Positions 8,593-17,402 of a stretch of DNA of 64,000 nucleotides are shown here, in pieces. Numbering within the stretch: position 1 is the stretch's first letter; each line of letters begins with the position of its first letter. Position numbers and translations under genes: made by a program. The DNA comes from Tuberibacillus sp. Marseille-P3662. GTDB lineage: Bacteria > Bacillota > Bacilli > Bacillales > Sporolactobacillaceae. A model generated the notes under the pieces. It made no database searches. It was given only the letters and a program-made list of their open reading frames with translations, and was not told where the DNA came from. Location of the stretch: positions 868,001-932,000 of the forward strand of contig NZ_FXBS01000006.1 in NCBI RefSeq assembly GCF_900178005.1, given 5' to 3'.

Positions 8593-9147
8593 ATGCAAGA
8601 GATTTATTTAATTCGACATTGCCAGGCATTAGGACAAGACCATGAAGCCGCATTGACAGATGACGGTAACAGGCAAGCCTATAAATTGGCTCATCTATTA
8701 GAAAATAAGGGCATTGGTCAAATTAAGTCGAGCTCATTTAATAGAGCCATTGCTTCCATTCAGCCATTAGCAACGATGTTAAACATGAATATTGAAACAG
8801 ATGAACGCTTATGCGAAAGGGTGCTGAGTCGACATCCAATGGAAGACTGGTATGAAAAATTAGCACAGTCGTTTATAGATTTGGATGTGACATATGAAGG
8901 GGGCGAATCCTCTAGAGAAGGCATGAACAGGGGAGTGAACGTGATTAACGACATATTATATGCAGAAAATGATCAGTCCGCAGCTGTCGTGACCCACGGA
9001 GGCTTGATGTCACTCATTTTGAAACACTATCAACCTGATTTTTCCTTTTCAGACTGGGAAGGCCTCTCAAATCCTGATGTTTATTTATTGAATTTTAATA
9101 GCGCGAATGAACTTAAAGATATCCAACAAATTGCACTTAAAATATGA
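8593..9147 (+). CDS. Histidine phosphatase family protein
   Basis: A 184-residue phosphoglycerate-mutase-like protein. The catalytic motif is LIRHCQA at residues 6-12, with Cys in place of the usual Gly of RHG, which occurs in some members. The second catalytic histidine is in VVTHGGLM at about 136-143 and an acidic residue is available in ERVLSRH. Substrate is unknown; broad phosphomonoesterases of this type are common in Bacilli. The start has the site AAAGGAGAT. The gene stands alone with a promoter-like A/T-rich region upstream and a bidirectional terminator downstream. Confidence 0.85.
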   Translation: MQEIYLIRHCQALGQDHEAALTDDGNRQAYKLAHLLENKGIGQIKSSSFNRAIASIQPLATMLNMNIETDERLCERVLSRHPMEDWYEKLAQSFIDLDVTYEGGESSREGMNRGVNVINDILYAENDQSAAVVTHGGLMSLILKHYQPDFSFSDWEGLSNPDVYLLNFNSANELKDIQQIALKI

Positions 9148-9248
9148 TAGTAAAAAGCGGCTTGGAACGGTCAGCAAGTGTTTTGTTACGGTAAACCCGG
9201 GATACTCTCAGAAGACTGGAAGCTGATGTTCTTTCCTATCAGCCTAAA

Positions 9249-9281
9249 CTAACCCCCAACTATTGTTCAGTCGGGGGTTAG
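9249..9281. terminator. Terminator between convergent genes
   Basis: CTAACCCCC (9249-9257) pairs with GGGGGTTAG (9273-9281) around a 15-base loop, between the histidine phosphatase gene and the end of the glycosyltransferase gene. The T-runs are short on both sides. Confidence 0.6.
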
Positions 9282-9301
9282 CTAATATGTTGATTTTTAG
9301 T

Positions 9302-10531
9302 TTATGTCGTTTCTGAATACTTTTTTGAATGATCTTCATGATCGAAATGATAATCCTCCATAAATTGCTGAATGGTATCAACGGCCCGCTTATAACCACC
9401 AGAGTTTTTGAATGATTCACTGATTTTGGCAGCCTGCTGTTGGTAAGTCGAGTTTTTGATCACCTCATTAACCGCTTGACGAAGGTCGTTTGGAGAAACG
9501 GTATCGATATTTAAGCGAATTCCTGCTCCGAGTTCTTCAACGCGCTGGGCTATGATGGGCTGGTCGTTTCCGGCCGGTAACATCACAAGCGGTAATTGAT
9601 GATAGAGCGCTTCATTTGTACTATTCATACCACAATGGGTAATAAAGACATCCGTATGTTTCAACACTTCCAGTTGAGGAACATAAGGTTTGACGATAAA
9701 ATGATCGGGAACAGCTCCAAGACTAGAGATATCAATTTGTTTGCCGACACTCATAATAACCGTCCCAGGAAAATCAGCGAAGGCTTCAATGACCTTTTGA
9801 TAAAGATCAGGTTGATTATTTAAAACGGTTCCCATCGACATGAAAAGAATTGGCTGATGAGCAGTCGACGGGAGGAATGTTGATTCACTGTCTTCCCGCT
9901 CAGTCAAGGAAGGACCGACAAAGGTATAAGTGTCATCTGAAAACTTCTCTGCTTCCATTTGAAAATATTTTGAAGTAAAAACAATATTTAAATCCCCTTC
10001 ACAAAGCATCGCTTGGGGAAATTCAGGTAGATCAAGGTCATACTTCTCACGCCAATGGTGTATCCATGGGTTTAAGCGATCAGGATCTATTATGGTTTGG
10101 GACTGGGATTGTTCGTGTAATTTTTCGAACATCGTTCCCTGATCATCGATGGCAAAAATGCTCCATGTTGATATTGAGGGTAATTGGTGTTGTTTGGCTA
10201 TCATTTTCCCTGGTAATGCATTGGCATCATATAGAACACAGTCAAACGAATCATTTTTAATATCCTCAGAAACCTTATCAACGGTGCCTTCTATCATTTG
10301 AACAAAGTGGTCCATGATCACATTGGGTTCTTTTTCCTCCATCATTTGATTGATGTTTATCCCTGAACCCAAAGATCGGAATTCAGCACCCGTATTCGTG
10401 ATTTTGGAACTAAAGTCGTCAGTGGCATAGTAGACCACTTGATTGCCTCTTTCAACTAGTTCCTTAACAACGGCAAGGGTTGGATTGACATGTCCTTCAG
10501 CTGGGAGATTGATATACAAGTACTTTGCCAT
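9302..10531 (-). CDS. Macrolide (MGT)-type UDP-glycosyltransferase
   Basis: A 409-residue GT-B fold protein of the YjiC/MGT group. The N-terminal domain begins with LYINLPAEGHVNPTLAVVKEL, with the catalytic-type His in GHVNP. The C-terminal nucleotide-sugar site is FITHCGMNSTNEALYHQLPLVMLP followed by NDQP at about 300-330. Members glucosylate macrolides, flavonoids or other small acceptors; the acceptor here is unknown. The ribosome binding site is GAAGGGA, about six bases from the ATG. It is monocistronic. Confidence 0.88.
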   Translation of the reverse strand: MAKYLYINLPAEGHVNPTLAVVKELVERGNQVVYYATDDFSSKITNTGAEFRSLGSGININQMMEEKEPNVIMDHFVQMIEGTVDKVSEDIKNDSFDCVLYDANALPGKMIAKQHQLPSISTWSIFAIDDQGTMFEKLHEQSQSQTIIDPDRLNPWIHHWREKYDLDLPEFPQAMLCEGDLNIVFTSKYFQMEAEKFSDDTYTFVGPSLTEREDSESTFLPSTAHQPILFMSMGTVLNNQPDLYQKVIEAFADFPGTVIMSVGKQIDISSLGAVPDHFIVKPYVPQLEVLKHTDVFITHCGMNSTNEALYHQLPLVMLPAGNDQPIIAQRVEELGAGIRLNIDTVSPNDLRQAVNEVIKNSTYQQQAAKISESFKNSGGYKRAVDTIQQFMEDYHFDHEDHSKKYSETT

Positions 10532-10765
10532 TATAATCCCTTCTTTAAAAAAGTTTACTATGATTAGAATTCCATTTTAAGTTAATGCATCCTAGATTTT
10601 AAAGAGTCATTTGATTTAGGTCCATTGTAATAAAAAACTTGAACCGATATTATTGTAAACTGTTTTAAATCATTCAAGCATGACAACTAGCTTTTTGGTA
10701 TAATTCAGGTAATGATTCATATAAGATTCTAGATTATAAAACAAGGTTGAAAGAGGCCAATACAT

Positions 10766-11422
10766 ATGTTTGAAGCTGTTATTTTTGATTGCGATGGTTT
10801 GTTGATTGATACAGAAACGGCATGGTACAAAGCGGTTAAACAACTGTATCATGACCATGGACACGATATTTCTCTCGAACAATACTTACAAAGTGTCGGC
10901 GGGTCACTTGATGCCTTCAATCCTTACGAACAATTGCGCGATTTGTTGGATCAACCTGTCGAAGTTGAGGATTTGATTCAGGCTGCTACGAGGACGCAGG
11001 AAGCACTCATGGAGAAAGAAACATTAAGACCCGGGGTGAAAGATTACTTGCGATCAGCCAAGGAAATGGGGTTGCAGATCGGACTTGCTTCAAGTTCTGA
11101 TTTTGATTGGGTGTCGTTTCATACGAAAAATCATGGTATTTTTGATGATTTTGATATTGTTGTAACCGCAGATGATGTCAAGCAAGTCAAACCAGCCCCT
11201 GACCTTTATTTGCAAGTTTTGGAAAAATTACAAGTAGCGTCAAATCATACGGTTGTTTTTGAAGATTCACTGAATGGTTTGCATGCAGCAAAAACGGCAG
11301 GGACGACCTGTGTCGTTGTTCCTAATGAAATTACCCAAGGTTTGAATTTTGATAGAAGTGATCGCGTCATTGCTTCCATGGCAGACGTCAAGTTATCGGA
11401 TTTATTAGCTTCTTTATCATGA
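10766..11422 (+). CDS. HAD-superfamily hydrolase, beta-phosphoglucomutase-like
   Basis: A 218-residue HAD phosphatase with motif I DCDGLLIDTE at residues 8-17 (nucleophile Asp8, acid Asp10), motif II LASSSD at about 112-117, Lys in KQVKPAPDLYLQ at about 138-149, and motif IV VVFEDSLNGLHAA at 163-175. A C1-type helical cap lies between motifs I and II. This arrangement fits sugar-phosphate phosphatases or beta-phosphoglucomutase-like enzymes. Two short membrane protein genes follow in the same direction. Confidence 0.87.
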   Translation: MFEAVIFDCDGLLIDTETAWYKAVKQLYHDHGHDISLEQYLQSVGGSLDAFNPYEQLRDLLDQPVEVEDLIQAATRTQEALMEKETLRPGVKDYLRSAKEMGLQIGLASSSDFDWVSFHTKNHGIFDDFDIVVTADDVKQVKPAPDLYLQVLEKLQVASNHTVVFEDSLNGLHAAKTAGTTCVVVPNEITQGLNFDRSDRVIASMADVKLSDLLASLS

Positions 11423-11448
11423 AGGCATAAGTGACAGGGGTGTTCGGT

Positions 11449-11604
11449 ATGAATCGTCTCATGAAGACTCGTCTTTTGTTATCGGCATTGATTGTCCTGT
11501 CATTTTTGTTCATTGTTTTTATGGCAAGTTATTTGATTAAGCTGATTTGTGTCATTGTGCTATTGAGTTGTTTCATTTTGTTAAAACGCAGGTGGAAAAA
11601 GTAA
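11449..11604 (+). CDS. 51-residue hydrophobic protein
   Basis: A short frame 26 bases after the HAD gene encodes a basic N-terminus (MNRLMKTR), an almost unbroken hydrophobic stretch from about residue 9 to 45, and the tail KRRWKK. It could form a two-helix hairpin. An AGGGGTG site precedes the ATG by about five bases. No family is recognised. The following small membrane protein gene starts 56 bases later, so the two may be expressed together. Confidence 0.5.
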   Translation: MNRLMKTRLLLSALIVLSFLFIVFMASYLIKLICVIVLLSCFILLKRRWKK

Positions 11605-11660
11605 AAGGTGGGATTGCCGATTTTGTGACTAACAAACTTGGGAGATTGGGGGATTAAGAA

Positions 11661-11903
11661 ATGAAGCAATATCTGATTTTTATAATAAGTCTTTTGCTGT
11701 TATTTGCTGTATTTCAAATGTTATCAGGATGGATCATGACGTTGGCCTATACACCAGATATCTCTGATGCTTGGTATCAAAGTGAAAACTTATCACATGA
11801 GGTGACTTTTAATGGGAATGGTTCAATCATTCCAACGATCATCAGCACTGGTTTAGCAGGAACTATCGCATTTTTGGTTGTCAAAAAAATTAAAAATATA
11901 TGA
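11661..11903 (+). CDS. 80-residue membrane protein, unknown
   Basis: It has a hydrophobic segment at about residues 3-28, a polar extracytoplasmic-like loop (YTPDISDAWYQSENLSHE) and a second segment at about 57-74, followed by the basic end KKIKNI. A G-rich site (GGGGGATTAAG) precedes the ATG. No family is recognised. The topology suggests both termini inside the cell. It precedes aroB by 78 bases, which carries its own AGGAGG site. Confidence 0.55.
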   Translation: MKQYLIFIISLLLLFAVFQMLSGWIMTLAYTPDISDAWYQSENLSHEVTFNGNGSIIPTIISTGLAGTIAFLVVKKIKNI

Positions 11904-11981
11904 ATGATTGATTTGAAAATGGAACAGTTGGCAAGGGATGGACGATATTTGTAATATGATTATTAGCAGGAGGCATTTGCC

Positions 11982-13112
11982 ATGGCACAGTTACATATAC
12001 CCATCAAAAAAGTGGTTGATCAGTCCTATGATATTGAAATCGGTTTTCATCTTGTTGATGTTCTAATCAATGATTTGAAAAGTGATCTAGTCACGGGTGT
12101 CAATAAGTATGCGATTATAACAGATTCAAAAGTCAAAGACATCTATGGTGATCAACTTTTAGAAAAAATGAAACAGCAAGGATTTGATGTTGAATTATTC
12201 TCATTTCCATCAGGAGAGACATCCAAAACTCGGCACACGAAAGCAAGCATTGAAGATCTAATGTTAGAGAAGTCATTCGGCCGGGATAGTTGTATCATTG
12301 CTATAGGCGGTGGTGCGGTGACTGACTTAGCGGGTTTTGTTGCCGGTACCTTCAGCCGGGGTATTCCTTGCATCAACTATGCGACAACCTTGTTAGCTGC
12401 CGCAGATGCGTCGGTAGGCGGTAAGACGGCTGTTAACACACCTGTAGCTACTAATTTAATTGGTGTATTTCATCAACCTGAGAAGGTTTATATTGATTTG
12501 GCAACTTGGTCAACGCTGCCCGTTCGTGAATTAAGAAGTGGACTGGCTGAGACGATCAAACATGCTTGCCTGGCCGATGAAGAGTTTTTTGTTTACCTAG
12601 AGGAGAACATTGATAAAATTGTCTCTACTGATGGCACACTTATACTGAATCAAGCTGTTTGTGAACATATTGCTTTTAAAAATTGTGAAATCAAGTATAG
12701 TGTCGTTGAAAAGGATGAGTTGGAAACCAATTTACGGCAAATTCTCAATTTGGGGCATACAGCAGGTAGGGCCTTAGAAGCTTTAAGTGGTTATCAACTT
12801 TTTCATGGAGAAGCGGTTGCGATTGGTCTCGTAATTCAAGCCAAATTGGGACAGAGATTGGACTTTTTACTTGAAGAAGATGTAAATCGAATCATTTCCC
12901 TTCTGAAAAAGTCTGGATTACCGGTGCAAATGCCAAGTGATATAAGTCATGAATCTTTATTAGAAAAAATGTATACTGACAAAAAAGTTCGAAAAGGAAG
13001 TATTCGTTTCGTGTTTCAAGATCGAATCGGGAATATGAAGCAATTTGAAAATAGTCATTACTCTATTCCTGTCGATGAAGCTCTGATATTAAAAACACTT
13101 GAGGAATGTTGA
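11982..13112 (+). CDS. aroB: 3-Dehydroquinate synthase
   Basis: A 376-residue enzyme of the shikimate pathway that converts DAHP to 3-dehydroquinate with NAD and a divalent metal. The NAD-binding stretch AIGGGAVTDLAGFVAGTF is at about 106-123, ATTLLAAADASVGGKTAVN follows at about 133-151, and the metal ligands are found in LAETIKHACLAD, LNLGHTAGRALEA and FHGEAVAIGL. Length fits the family. In Bacillus aroB usually lies with aroF/aroH upstream of trp genes; here it is alone with a histidine phosphatase gene overlapping its stop, so it may be a second or relocated copy. The ribosome binding site is AGGAGG. Confidence 0.92.
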   Translation: MAQLHIPIKKVVDQSYDIEIGFHLVDVLINDLKSDLVTGVNKYAIITDSKVKDIYGDQLLEKMKQQGFDVELFSFPSGETSKTRHTKASIEDLMLEKSFGRDSCIIAIGGGAVTDLAGFVAGTFSRGIPCINYATTLLAAADASVGGKTAVNTPVATNLIGVFHQPEKVYIDLATWSTLPVRELRSGLAETIKHACLADEEFFVYLEENIDKIVSTDGTLILNQAVCEHIAFKNCEIKYSVVEKDELETNLRQILNLGHTAGRALEALSGYQLFHGEAVAIGLVIQAKLGQRLDFLLEEDVNRIISLLKKSGLPVQMPSDISHESLLEKMYTDKKVRKGSIRFVFQDRIGNMKQFENSHYSIPVDEALILKTLEEC

Positions 13113-13711
13113 TAGAAAAGGGGTTGGACATCATAACAACAATTTGTTTAGTGCGACACGGCGAGACGGATTGGAATGCTTTAGGAAAATTACAGGGGAA
13201 AACCGATATTCCATTAAATGAAACGGGGCGACTTCAGGCAAAAGAGTGTCAGCAGTTTCTGGAAAATGATGATTGGGATGTCATTATAACAAGCCCTTTG
13301 CAGCGGGCTAAGGAAACAGCTGCCATTATTAATCAAAATTTACAAGCGCCTCTTGAAGTCATGAATGAATTTCAAGAGAGATCTTTTGGCGAAGGGGAAG
13401 GCCTAACTATACCTGAGCGTGATGAGCTCTATCCAGGTAGAACCTATCCCGATCAGGAAGAATGGGAAGATATGCGCGATCGGGTGATGGCGGGCATTCA
13501 TGCCATCAATGAGAAGTATCATAACGCGAAAATTTTACTTGTTGCGCACGGTGCCGTGATTAATGCGATTTTAACAACTTTGTCGGATGGTGACGTAGGG
13601 TCTGGGAAGACGAAGCTTATTAACGCGTGCATCAGTAATATCGAGTATTTAGAAGAGCAGTGGCAGGTTAAGGCGTTTAATCAAGTGTCGCATTTATCTC
13701 ATTATAATTAA
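13106..13711 (+). CDS. Histidine phosphatase family protein (phosphoglycerate mutase-like)
   Basis: A 201-residue protein with CLVRHGETDWN at about residues 14-24, the phosphoglycerate mutase motif, RAKETA and the second histidine in LLVAHGAVINA at about 146-156. Glu in FQERSFGEGEG provides the general acid. It may be an alpha-ribazole-phosphatase-like or broad-range phosphatase. The ATG at 13106 overlaps the aroB stop but has only GAGGA directly against it. The better site AAAAGGGG is followed after six bases by ATC at 13130, so the true start is uncertain. Cotranscribed with aroB. Confidence 0.83.
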   Translation: MLIEKGLDIITTICLVRHGETDWNALGKLQGKTDIPLNETGRLQAKECQQFLENDDWDVIITSPLQRAKETAAIINQNLQAPLEVMNEFQERSFGEGEGLTIPERDELYPGRTYPDQEEWEDMRDRVMAGIHAINEKYHNAKILLVAHGAVINAILTTLSDGDVGSGKTKLINACISNIEYLEEQWQVKAFNQVSHLSHYN

Positions 13712-13752
13712 TGGGTTTTATCCATCCATTTAAATCAATAAGGAACATATTT

Positions 13753-13785
13753 AAAGAGCGCGTCCTGAAGGACACGCTCTTTTTT
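13753..13785. terminator. Bidirectional terminator
   Basis: AAAGAGCGCGTCC pairs with GGACACGCTCTTT with one internal mismatch and a three- to four-base loop. T-runs occur in both directions. It separates the aroB-phosphatase unit from the convergent ehu operon. Confidence 0.8.
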
Positions 13786-14554
13786 AACCGGCGCGGAACC
13801 GGCTGAGAAACGACTGTAATCGGTCGCTTTTCGAATGCTCTAGTACTTGCTCTGGTGTCCCTTCTTCGGCAATTGTACCATTATCTAGGAAGAGGACACG
13901 GTCAGCGACGTCACGAGCGAACTCCATTTCATGTGTGACCAAGATCATTGCCATTTCGCCTTCTTTGGCTATGTCACGGATGACTTCAAGGACTTCACCG
14001 ACAAGCTCCGGGTCAAGCGCAGAAGTGACTTCATCGAACAACATCACTTTCGGACGCATGACAAGGGCACGAGCCATGGCCACACGTTGTTTTTGTCCGC
14101 CGGAAAGTTGGTTTGGATAGACGTCTAATTTATCACCTAAACCGACTTTCTCTAGCATCTCGACTGAACGTTGTTTAGCTTCGTTCTTAGAGATACCTTG
14201 GACGTGAATCGGAGATGTCATGCAATTTTTTAGAATCGTCATATGAGGGAATAGGTTAAAATGTTGAAACACCATCCCGATGTCGCCACGGACCTGGCGC
14301 AAATGTTTTTCATTGGCAGGCACTTGTTTACCGTTCTTCTCCATGTGCCAAAGTGAATGACCATCGACCTCGATGATGCCAGAGGTTGGCTGCTCCAGTG
14401 TCATGAGCATACGGATAATCGTTGTTTTTCCGGAACCACTTGGGCCGATCAGTGCAATCTTTTCAGCAGGGGCGATGTCTAGATCAATTCCTTTAAGAAC
14501 GTCAACATCCCCAAATGACTTATGAATGTTTTTATAACTGACAATCGGATCAAC
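13784..14554 (-). CDS. ehuA: Ehu-type ABC transporter ATP-binding protein
   Basis: A 256-residue polar-amino-acid/ectoine-type ATPase: Walker A GPSGSGKT, signature [15 protein letters not shown], Walker [15 protein letters not shown] and H-loop [16 protein letters not shown] Val replaces the usual Pro of DEPTSALDPE. The start is set at 14554 because AAGGAG lies about nine bases upstream and the ATG overlaps the stop of the permease gene; an upstream in-frame ATG would lie inside that gene. It energises the two permeases encoded upstream. Confidence 0.85.
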   Translation of the reverse strand, partial: VDPIVSYKNIHKSFGDVDVLKGIDLDIAPAEKIALIGPSGSGKTTIIRMLMTLEQPTSGIIEVDGHSLWHMEKNGKQVPANEKHLRQVRGDIGMVFQHFNLFPHMTILKNCMTSPIHVQGISKNEAKQRSVEMLEKVGLGDKLDVYPNQLSGGQKQRVAMARALVMRPKVMLFDEVTSALDPELVGEVLEVIRDIAKEGEMAMILVTHEMEFARDVADRVLFLDNGTIAEEGTPEQVLEHSKSDRLQSFLSRFRAG

Positions 14555-15275
14555 CATTTGCGACCACTCCTTCATCATCAATCTTGCTTGCTCCTGTAGG
14601 TTGGCTCTTATCAAAGCGGCGGTTCAGTTTCTTTTCAAGTTTACTAATAAGTAGGGCTGAAGGATAACTCAGAATAAGGAAAAAGGCAGCAACAAGAGTT
14701 AAGGGTTCTAGATAAGCCCAGTTCGCTGAACCGAAGTTTTTCGCCATTAACAGCATACCTGAAACGCTAATGGTTGAAGCCAGAGGGACTTCCTTAAACA
14801 TAATAATCAAATAGTTACCGAGCATTGGAATCGTTGGTGGAATCGCCTGTGGTAAGATGATTTTAGTCCACTTCTGCCGAGTTGATAGATTCAATGCTGT
14901 TGCGGCTTCCCATTGCCCTTTATCAACCGACTCTATTCCGGAACGATAGATTTCTGAAATATAGGTGCTGAAATGAATCCCTAATCCCAGTATGGCAGCT
15001 GTTATCGGATTTAAAGTTACGCCTACAGTGGGCACCATTGGCCATGCATAGTATAAGAAGAATAACTGAACCAGAGGGGGTGTTGACCGAATGAATTCAA
15101 TAACAGTCGTTATCACCCATTGAAGCGGCTTTAATGGAATTCTTTTAACGAAAGTCCAGAAAAAACCAAAAACTAAAGCAAATACGTAGCAGGCGATGGT
15201 GAGTCCAAGTGTGATCCACATACCTTTGAAAATCAAGGGAAAACAATCAAATACGGTACTCCAATCCCAAGTCAT
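14550..15275 (-). CDS. ehuD: Ehu-type ABC transporter permease, second subunit
   Basis: A 241-residue HisM-family permease with about five membrane segments. The conserved EAA loop that contacts the ATPase is seen as [25 protein letters not shown] at about 120-144. The N-terminal part, [23 protein letters not shown], is the typical first segment of polar amino acid permeases. The ATG overlaps the stop of the other permease gene by four bases. The hydrophilic C-terminal 30 residues are longer than usual. Assignment to EhuD rests on its partner EhuB-like binding protein. Confidence 0.8.
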   Translation of the reverse strand: MTWDWSTVFDCFPLIFKGMWITLGLTIACYVFALVFGFFWTFVKRIPLKPLQWVITTVIEFIRSTPPLVQLFFLYYAWPMVPTVGVTLNPITAAILGLGIHFSTYISEIYRSGIESVDKGQWEAATALNLSTRQKWTKIILPQAIPPTIPMLGNYLIIMFKEVPLASTISVSGMLLMAKNFGSANWAYLEPLTLVAAFFLILSYPSALLISKLEKKLNRRFDKSQPTGASKIDDEGVVANG

Positions 15276-15946
15276 TCACTCGCCACCCCTTTCGATGACA
15301 ACCGTTCTAACCATTTTGTTAATCCAATTAATGGCAGTGCCATTATAAAATAAAAGATAAGAATTAACCCAAAAACGGTTGGTGCCAATGAAATATGAGT
15401 ACTCCTAAAAATGTCACCATGGTATAGAATATCAGATAAGCCAATGAGGGAAACGAGCGATGTCGCTTTCAACATTTGAACAAGGTAATTACCAAATTCG
15501 GGAAGCATCATGCGAACGGCTTGTGGAAAAATCACTAAACGCATACGCTGAAACCGTGACATATTCAGGGCAGTTGCGGCTTCCGTTTGCCCCTTACTAA
15601 CGGACAGTATCGACCCACGTACCACTTCTGACATATAGGCGCCATAATTGAGTGATATGGCTAAAACGCCTGCCCAAAGACCGGGCATACTTTCGATACT
15701 TTCAAATAGGCCTGGCAGGGCAAAATAGAACCAAAATAATTGGACAATTAAGGAAGTTCCCCGGAAAATTTCTACGAAAAAACCGGTAAACTTGCGAATC
15801 AATTTATTATTAGAAAGCCGGCCAAAACCGGCGATAAACGCCATTGAGTAACCCAAAATAGCGGATAGGACTAAAACGTATAGCGTGATATCGATGCCTT
15901 TAATTAATACTGAGAAGATTTCGCTATATTGACTAATTCGGCTCAC
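15272..15946 (-). CDS. ehuC: Ehu-type ABC transporter permease, first subunit
   Basis: A 224-residue HisM-type permease with GIDITLYVLVLSAILGYSMAF as first membrane segment and the EAA loop GQTEAATALNMSRFQRMRLVIFPQA at about 119-143. It forms a heterodimeric channel with the next gene product. The GTG at 15946 lies within the only Shine-Dalgarno-like sequence (AAAGGGTGAG); the next codon at ordinary spacing is ATT at 15937, so the exact start is unclear. A hairpin terminator lies between this gene and the binding protein gene. Confidence 0.8.
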   Translation of the reverse strand: MSRISQYSEIFSVLIKGIDITLYVLVLSAILGYSMAFIAGFGRLSNNKLIRKFTGFFVEIFRGTSLIVQLFWFYFALPGLFESIESMPGLWAGVLAISLNYGAYMSEVVRGSILSVSKGQTEAATALNMSRFQRMRLVIFPQAVRMMLPEFGNYLVQMLKATSLVSLIGLSDILYHGDIFRSTHISLAPTVFGLILIFYFIMALPLIGLTKWLERLSSKGVASE

Positions 15947-15964
15947 CCTTTCTGTAGCAGGAAA

Positions 15965-15989
15965 GCAGATCCCTTGTTTAGGGATCTGC
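15965..15989 (-). terminator. Intra-operon hairpin between ehuB and ehuC
   Basis: GCAGATCCC pairs perfectly with GGGATCTGC around a seven-base loop, with no long U-tract on the minus strand (TTTCCTG follows). It probably causes partial termination or protects the 3' end of the binding protein message, so that the binding protein exceeds the membrane subunits. Confidence 0.65.
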
Positions 15990-16009
15990 CCATCCTAATC
16001 AATATCCCT

Positions 16010-16906
16010 TTATCCTTTGCAAAGGTCTTCAGTCGTCAGATCTTTTTTAATAAGGTTTCTTTCACCAAATCCAGAAGGTTTGACAAGTTCCAGAAGTTTG
16101 CCATTGTCTTTTAACTTTTTAAGTTCTTTGTTATAAGCTTTTCTTAATTCATCACTATCTTTACTGAATGCAGCGGCACCGTAACTTGGTACACCTTCAA
16201 CATCCGGCTGCTCAAAATCAGTAACGAATTCGAGTTTGCTTTGGTCAGCTGATTCAACGGCCATTTTCAATGTCATTTCCGTTGCTGTTGTGACGTCAGC
16301 ACGTCCTGATTGGATAGCAGAGAATGTTGCCGGAATATCAGGAGCCTGATTAATTTGCTTTTCACTGACCCCTTGGGATTTTAAAAAGCCAATTTCTGTT
16401 GCTCCAGACATGACAGATACGTTTATATCAGAATTATTGGCGATATCTTCATAACTATGAATATCTTTTGGATTGCCTTTTTGGACAACAATACCTTCGC
16501 CGTATTTTAGTTCCGGTTCACCAAAGTCTGCTTCTTCGCATCGTTTGGGCTGAATAGCCATCCCTGCAGTAATGACATCAAATTGACCGGCTTTTAAGCC
16601 TGGAATGAGTTGGCCGAAATCGGCAAGCTTACCTTTCATCTTATCAACACCAAGGTTTTTGAAGATCTCCTTAGCAATAGCTACAGCCTCACCTTTAAGC
16701 TCACCGTCCTCTTTATAGGCATAGGGTTTTTCGTTCGCAAACCCAACGGTGACCGTCCCTTTATCTTTTAGTTCGGCTAATTTACTTTTACTTCCGTTTC
16801 CACTTCCACTGTCGCTATCACCGCTGCTCGTTTCATCAGAAGAACCGCAGGCAGATAATAAAATCAGAGATAGACATAACACCAAAACTGTTGTAATTTT
16901 TCTCAT
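16010..16906 (-). CDS. ehuB: EhuB-like ectoine/hydroxyectoine substrate-binding lipoprotein
   Basis: A 298-residue extracellular solute-binding protein (family 3). The signal peptide ends in the lipobox LLSACGSS, so Cys20 is the likely lipid anchor, followed by a Ser/Gly-rich linker. The EhuB hallmarks are VGFANEKPYAY at about 53-63, FGQLIPGLKAGQFDVITAGM, the unusual PKRCEEADFGEP and the C-terminal LTTEDLCKG. Ectoine-type compatible solutes are the likely ligands by homology; amino acids remain possible. The ATG has a GGGGGG site and the gene heads the ehuBCDA operon. Confidence 0.82.
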   Translation of the reverse strand: MRKITTVLVLCLSLILLSACGSSDETSSGDSDSGSGNGSKSKLAELKDKGTVTVGFANEKPYAYKEDGELKGEAVAIAKEIFKNLGVDKMKGKLADFGQLIPGLKAGQFDVITAGMAIQPKRCEEADFGEPELKYGEGIVVQKGNPKDIHSYEDIANNSDINVSVMSGATEIGFLKSQGVSEKQINQAPDIPATFSAIQSGRADVTTATEMTLKMAVESADQSKLEFVTDFEQPDVEGVPSYGAAAFSKDSDELRKAYNKELKKLKDNGKLLELVKPSGFGERNLIKKDLTTEDLCKG

Positions 16907-16929
16907 TTCTTAACCCCCCATAGTATTTC

Positions 16930-16975
16930 GAACCAAGCATTGATGAAAAAACGATTTTTGAACAATGCTTGTTTC
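16930..16975. promoter_or_regulatory. Interrupted inverted repeat upstream of ehuB
   Basis: GAACCAAGCATTG (16930-16942) and CAATGCTTGTTTC (16963-16975) form a 13-bp inverted repeat with one mismatch and 20 bases between the arms, 24 bases before the ehuB start. It could be a regulator-binding site or an RNA hairpin in the leader. No regulator gene is nearby. Confidence 0.45.
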
Positions 16976-17402
16976 AAAATTTAAAAATTAATGGATCTTC
17001 GACGATCACTTGTGCACAATAGTTATGTAGACATCACCTCCATAAAAAATGGTAAAGTATGAAAGATGTAGCGTAATCTATGCCTGTATATAACTTTAAA
17101 TGGAAGCTATGACTCGTTCAAATTCGATATATAGTAATTATTGTGAAAATTAAAAGGTGTGAACGTTTTAAATGCACCTTTCTTTTAATAGCCTAGATAT
17201 CCTCTATAACAGTCGAATATGCTCTTGTTTCCACAGAAATGAATAAAAAATGCCAGGTACAAAGACTTGTTTTTTGGCCCTCACTATGAAGAAAATGTCT
17301 TAGTCTTAATATAAATGTTATGTAGACGGAAGACGGAAAATGTTATGATCTTTAGCTATACGGGTAAACAACCCATATTCTAATAAAGTCGGAGGGTGAC
17401 AA
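16976..17402. other. Intergenic region between divergent ehuB and FNT genes
   Basis: About 430 A/T-rich bases without a coding frame. TGTTATGAT at about 17341-17349 is an extended -10-like element for the FNT gene, and a GGAGGGTGA site lies just before the FNT start. I see no riboswitch or repeat here. Confidence 0.4.
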
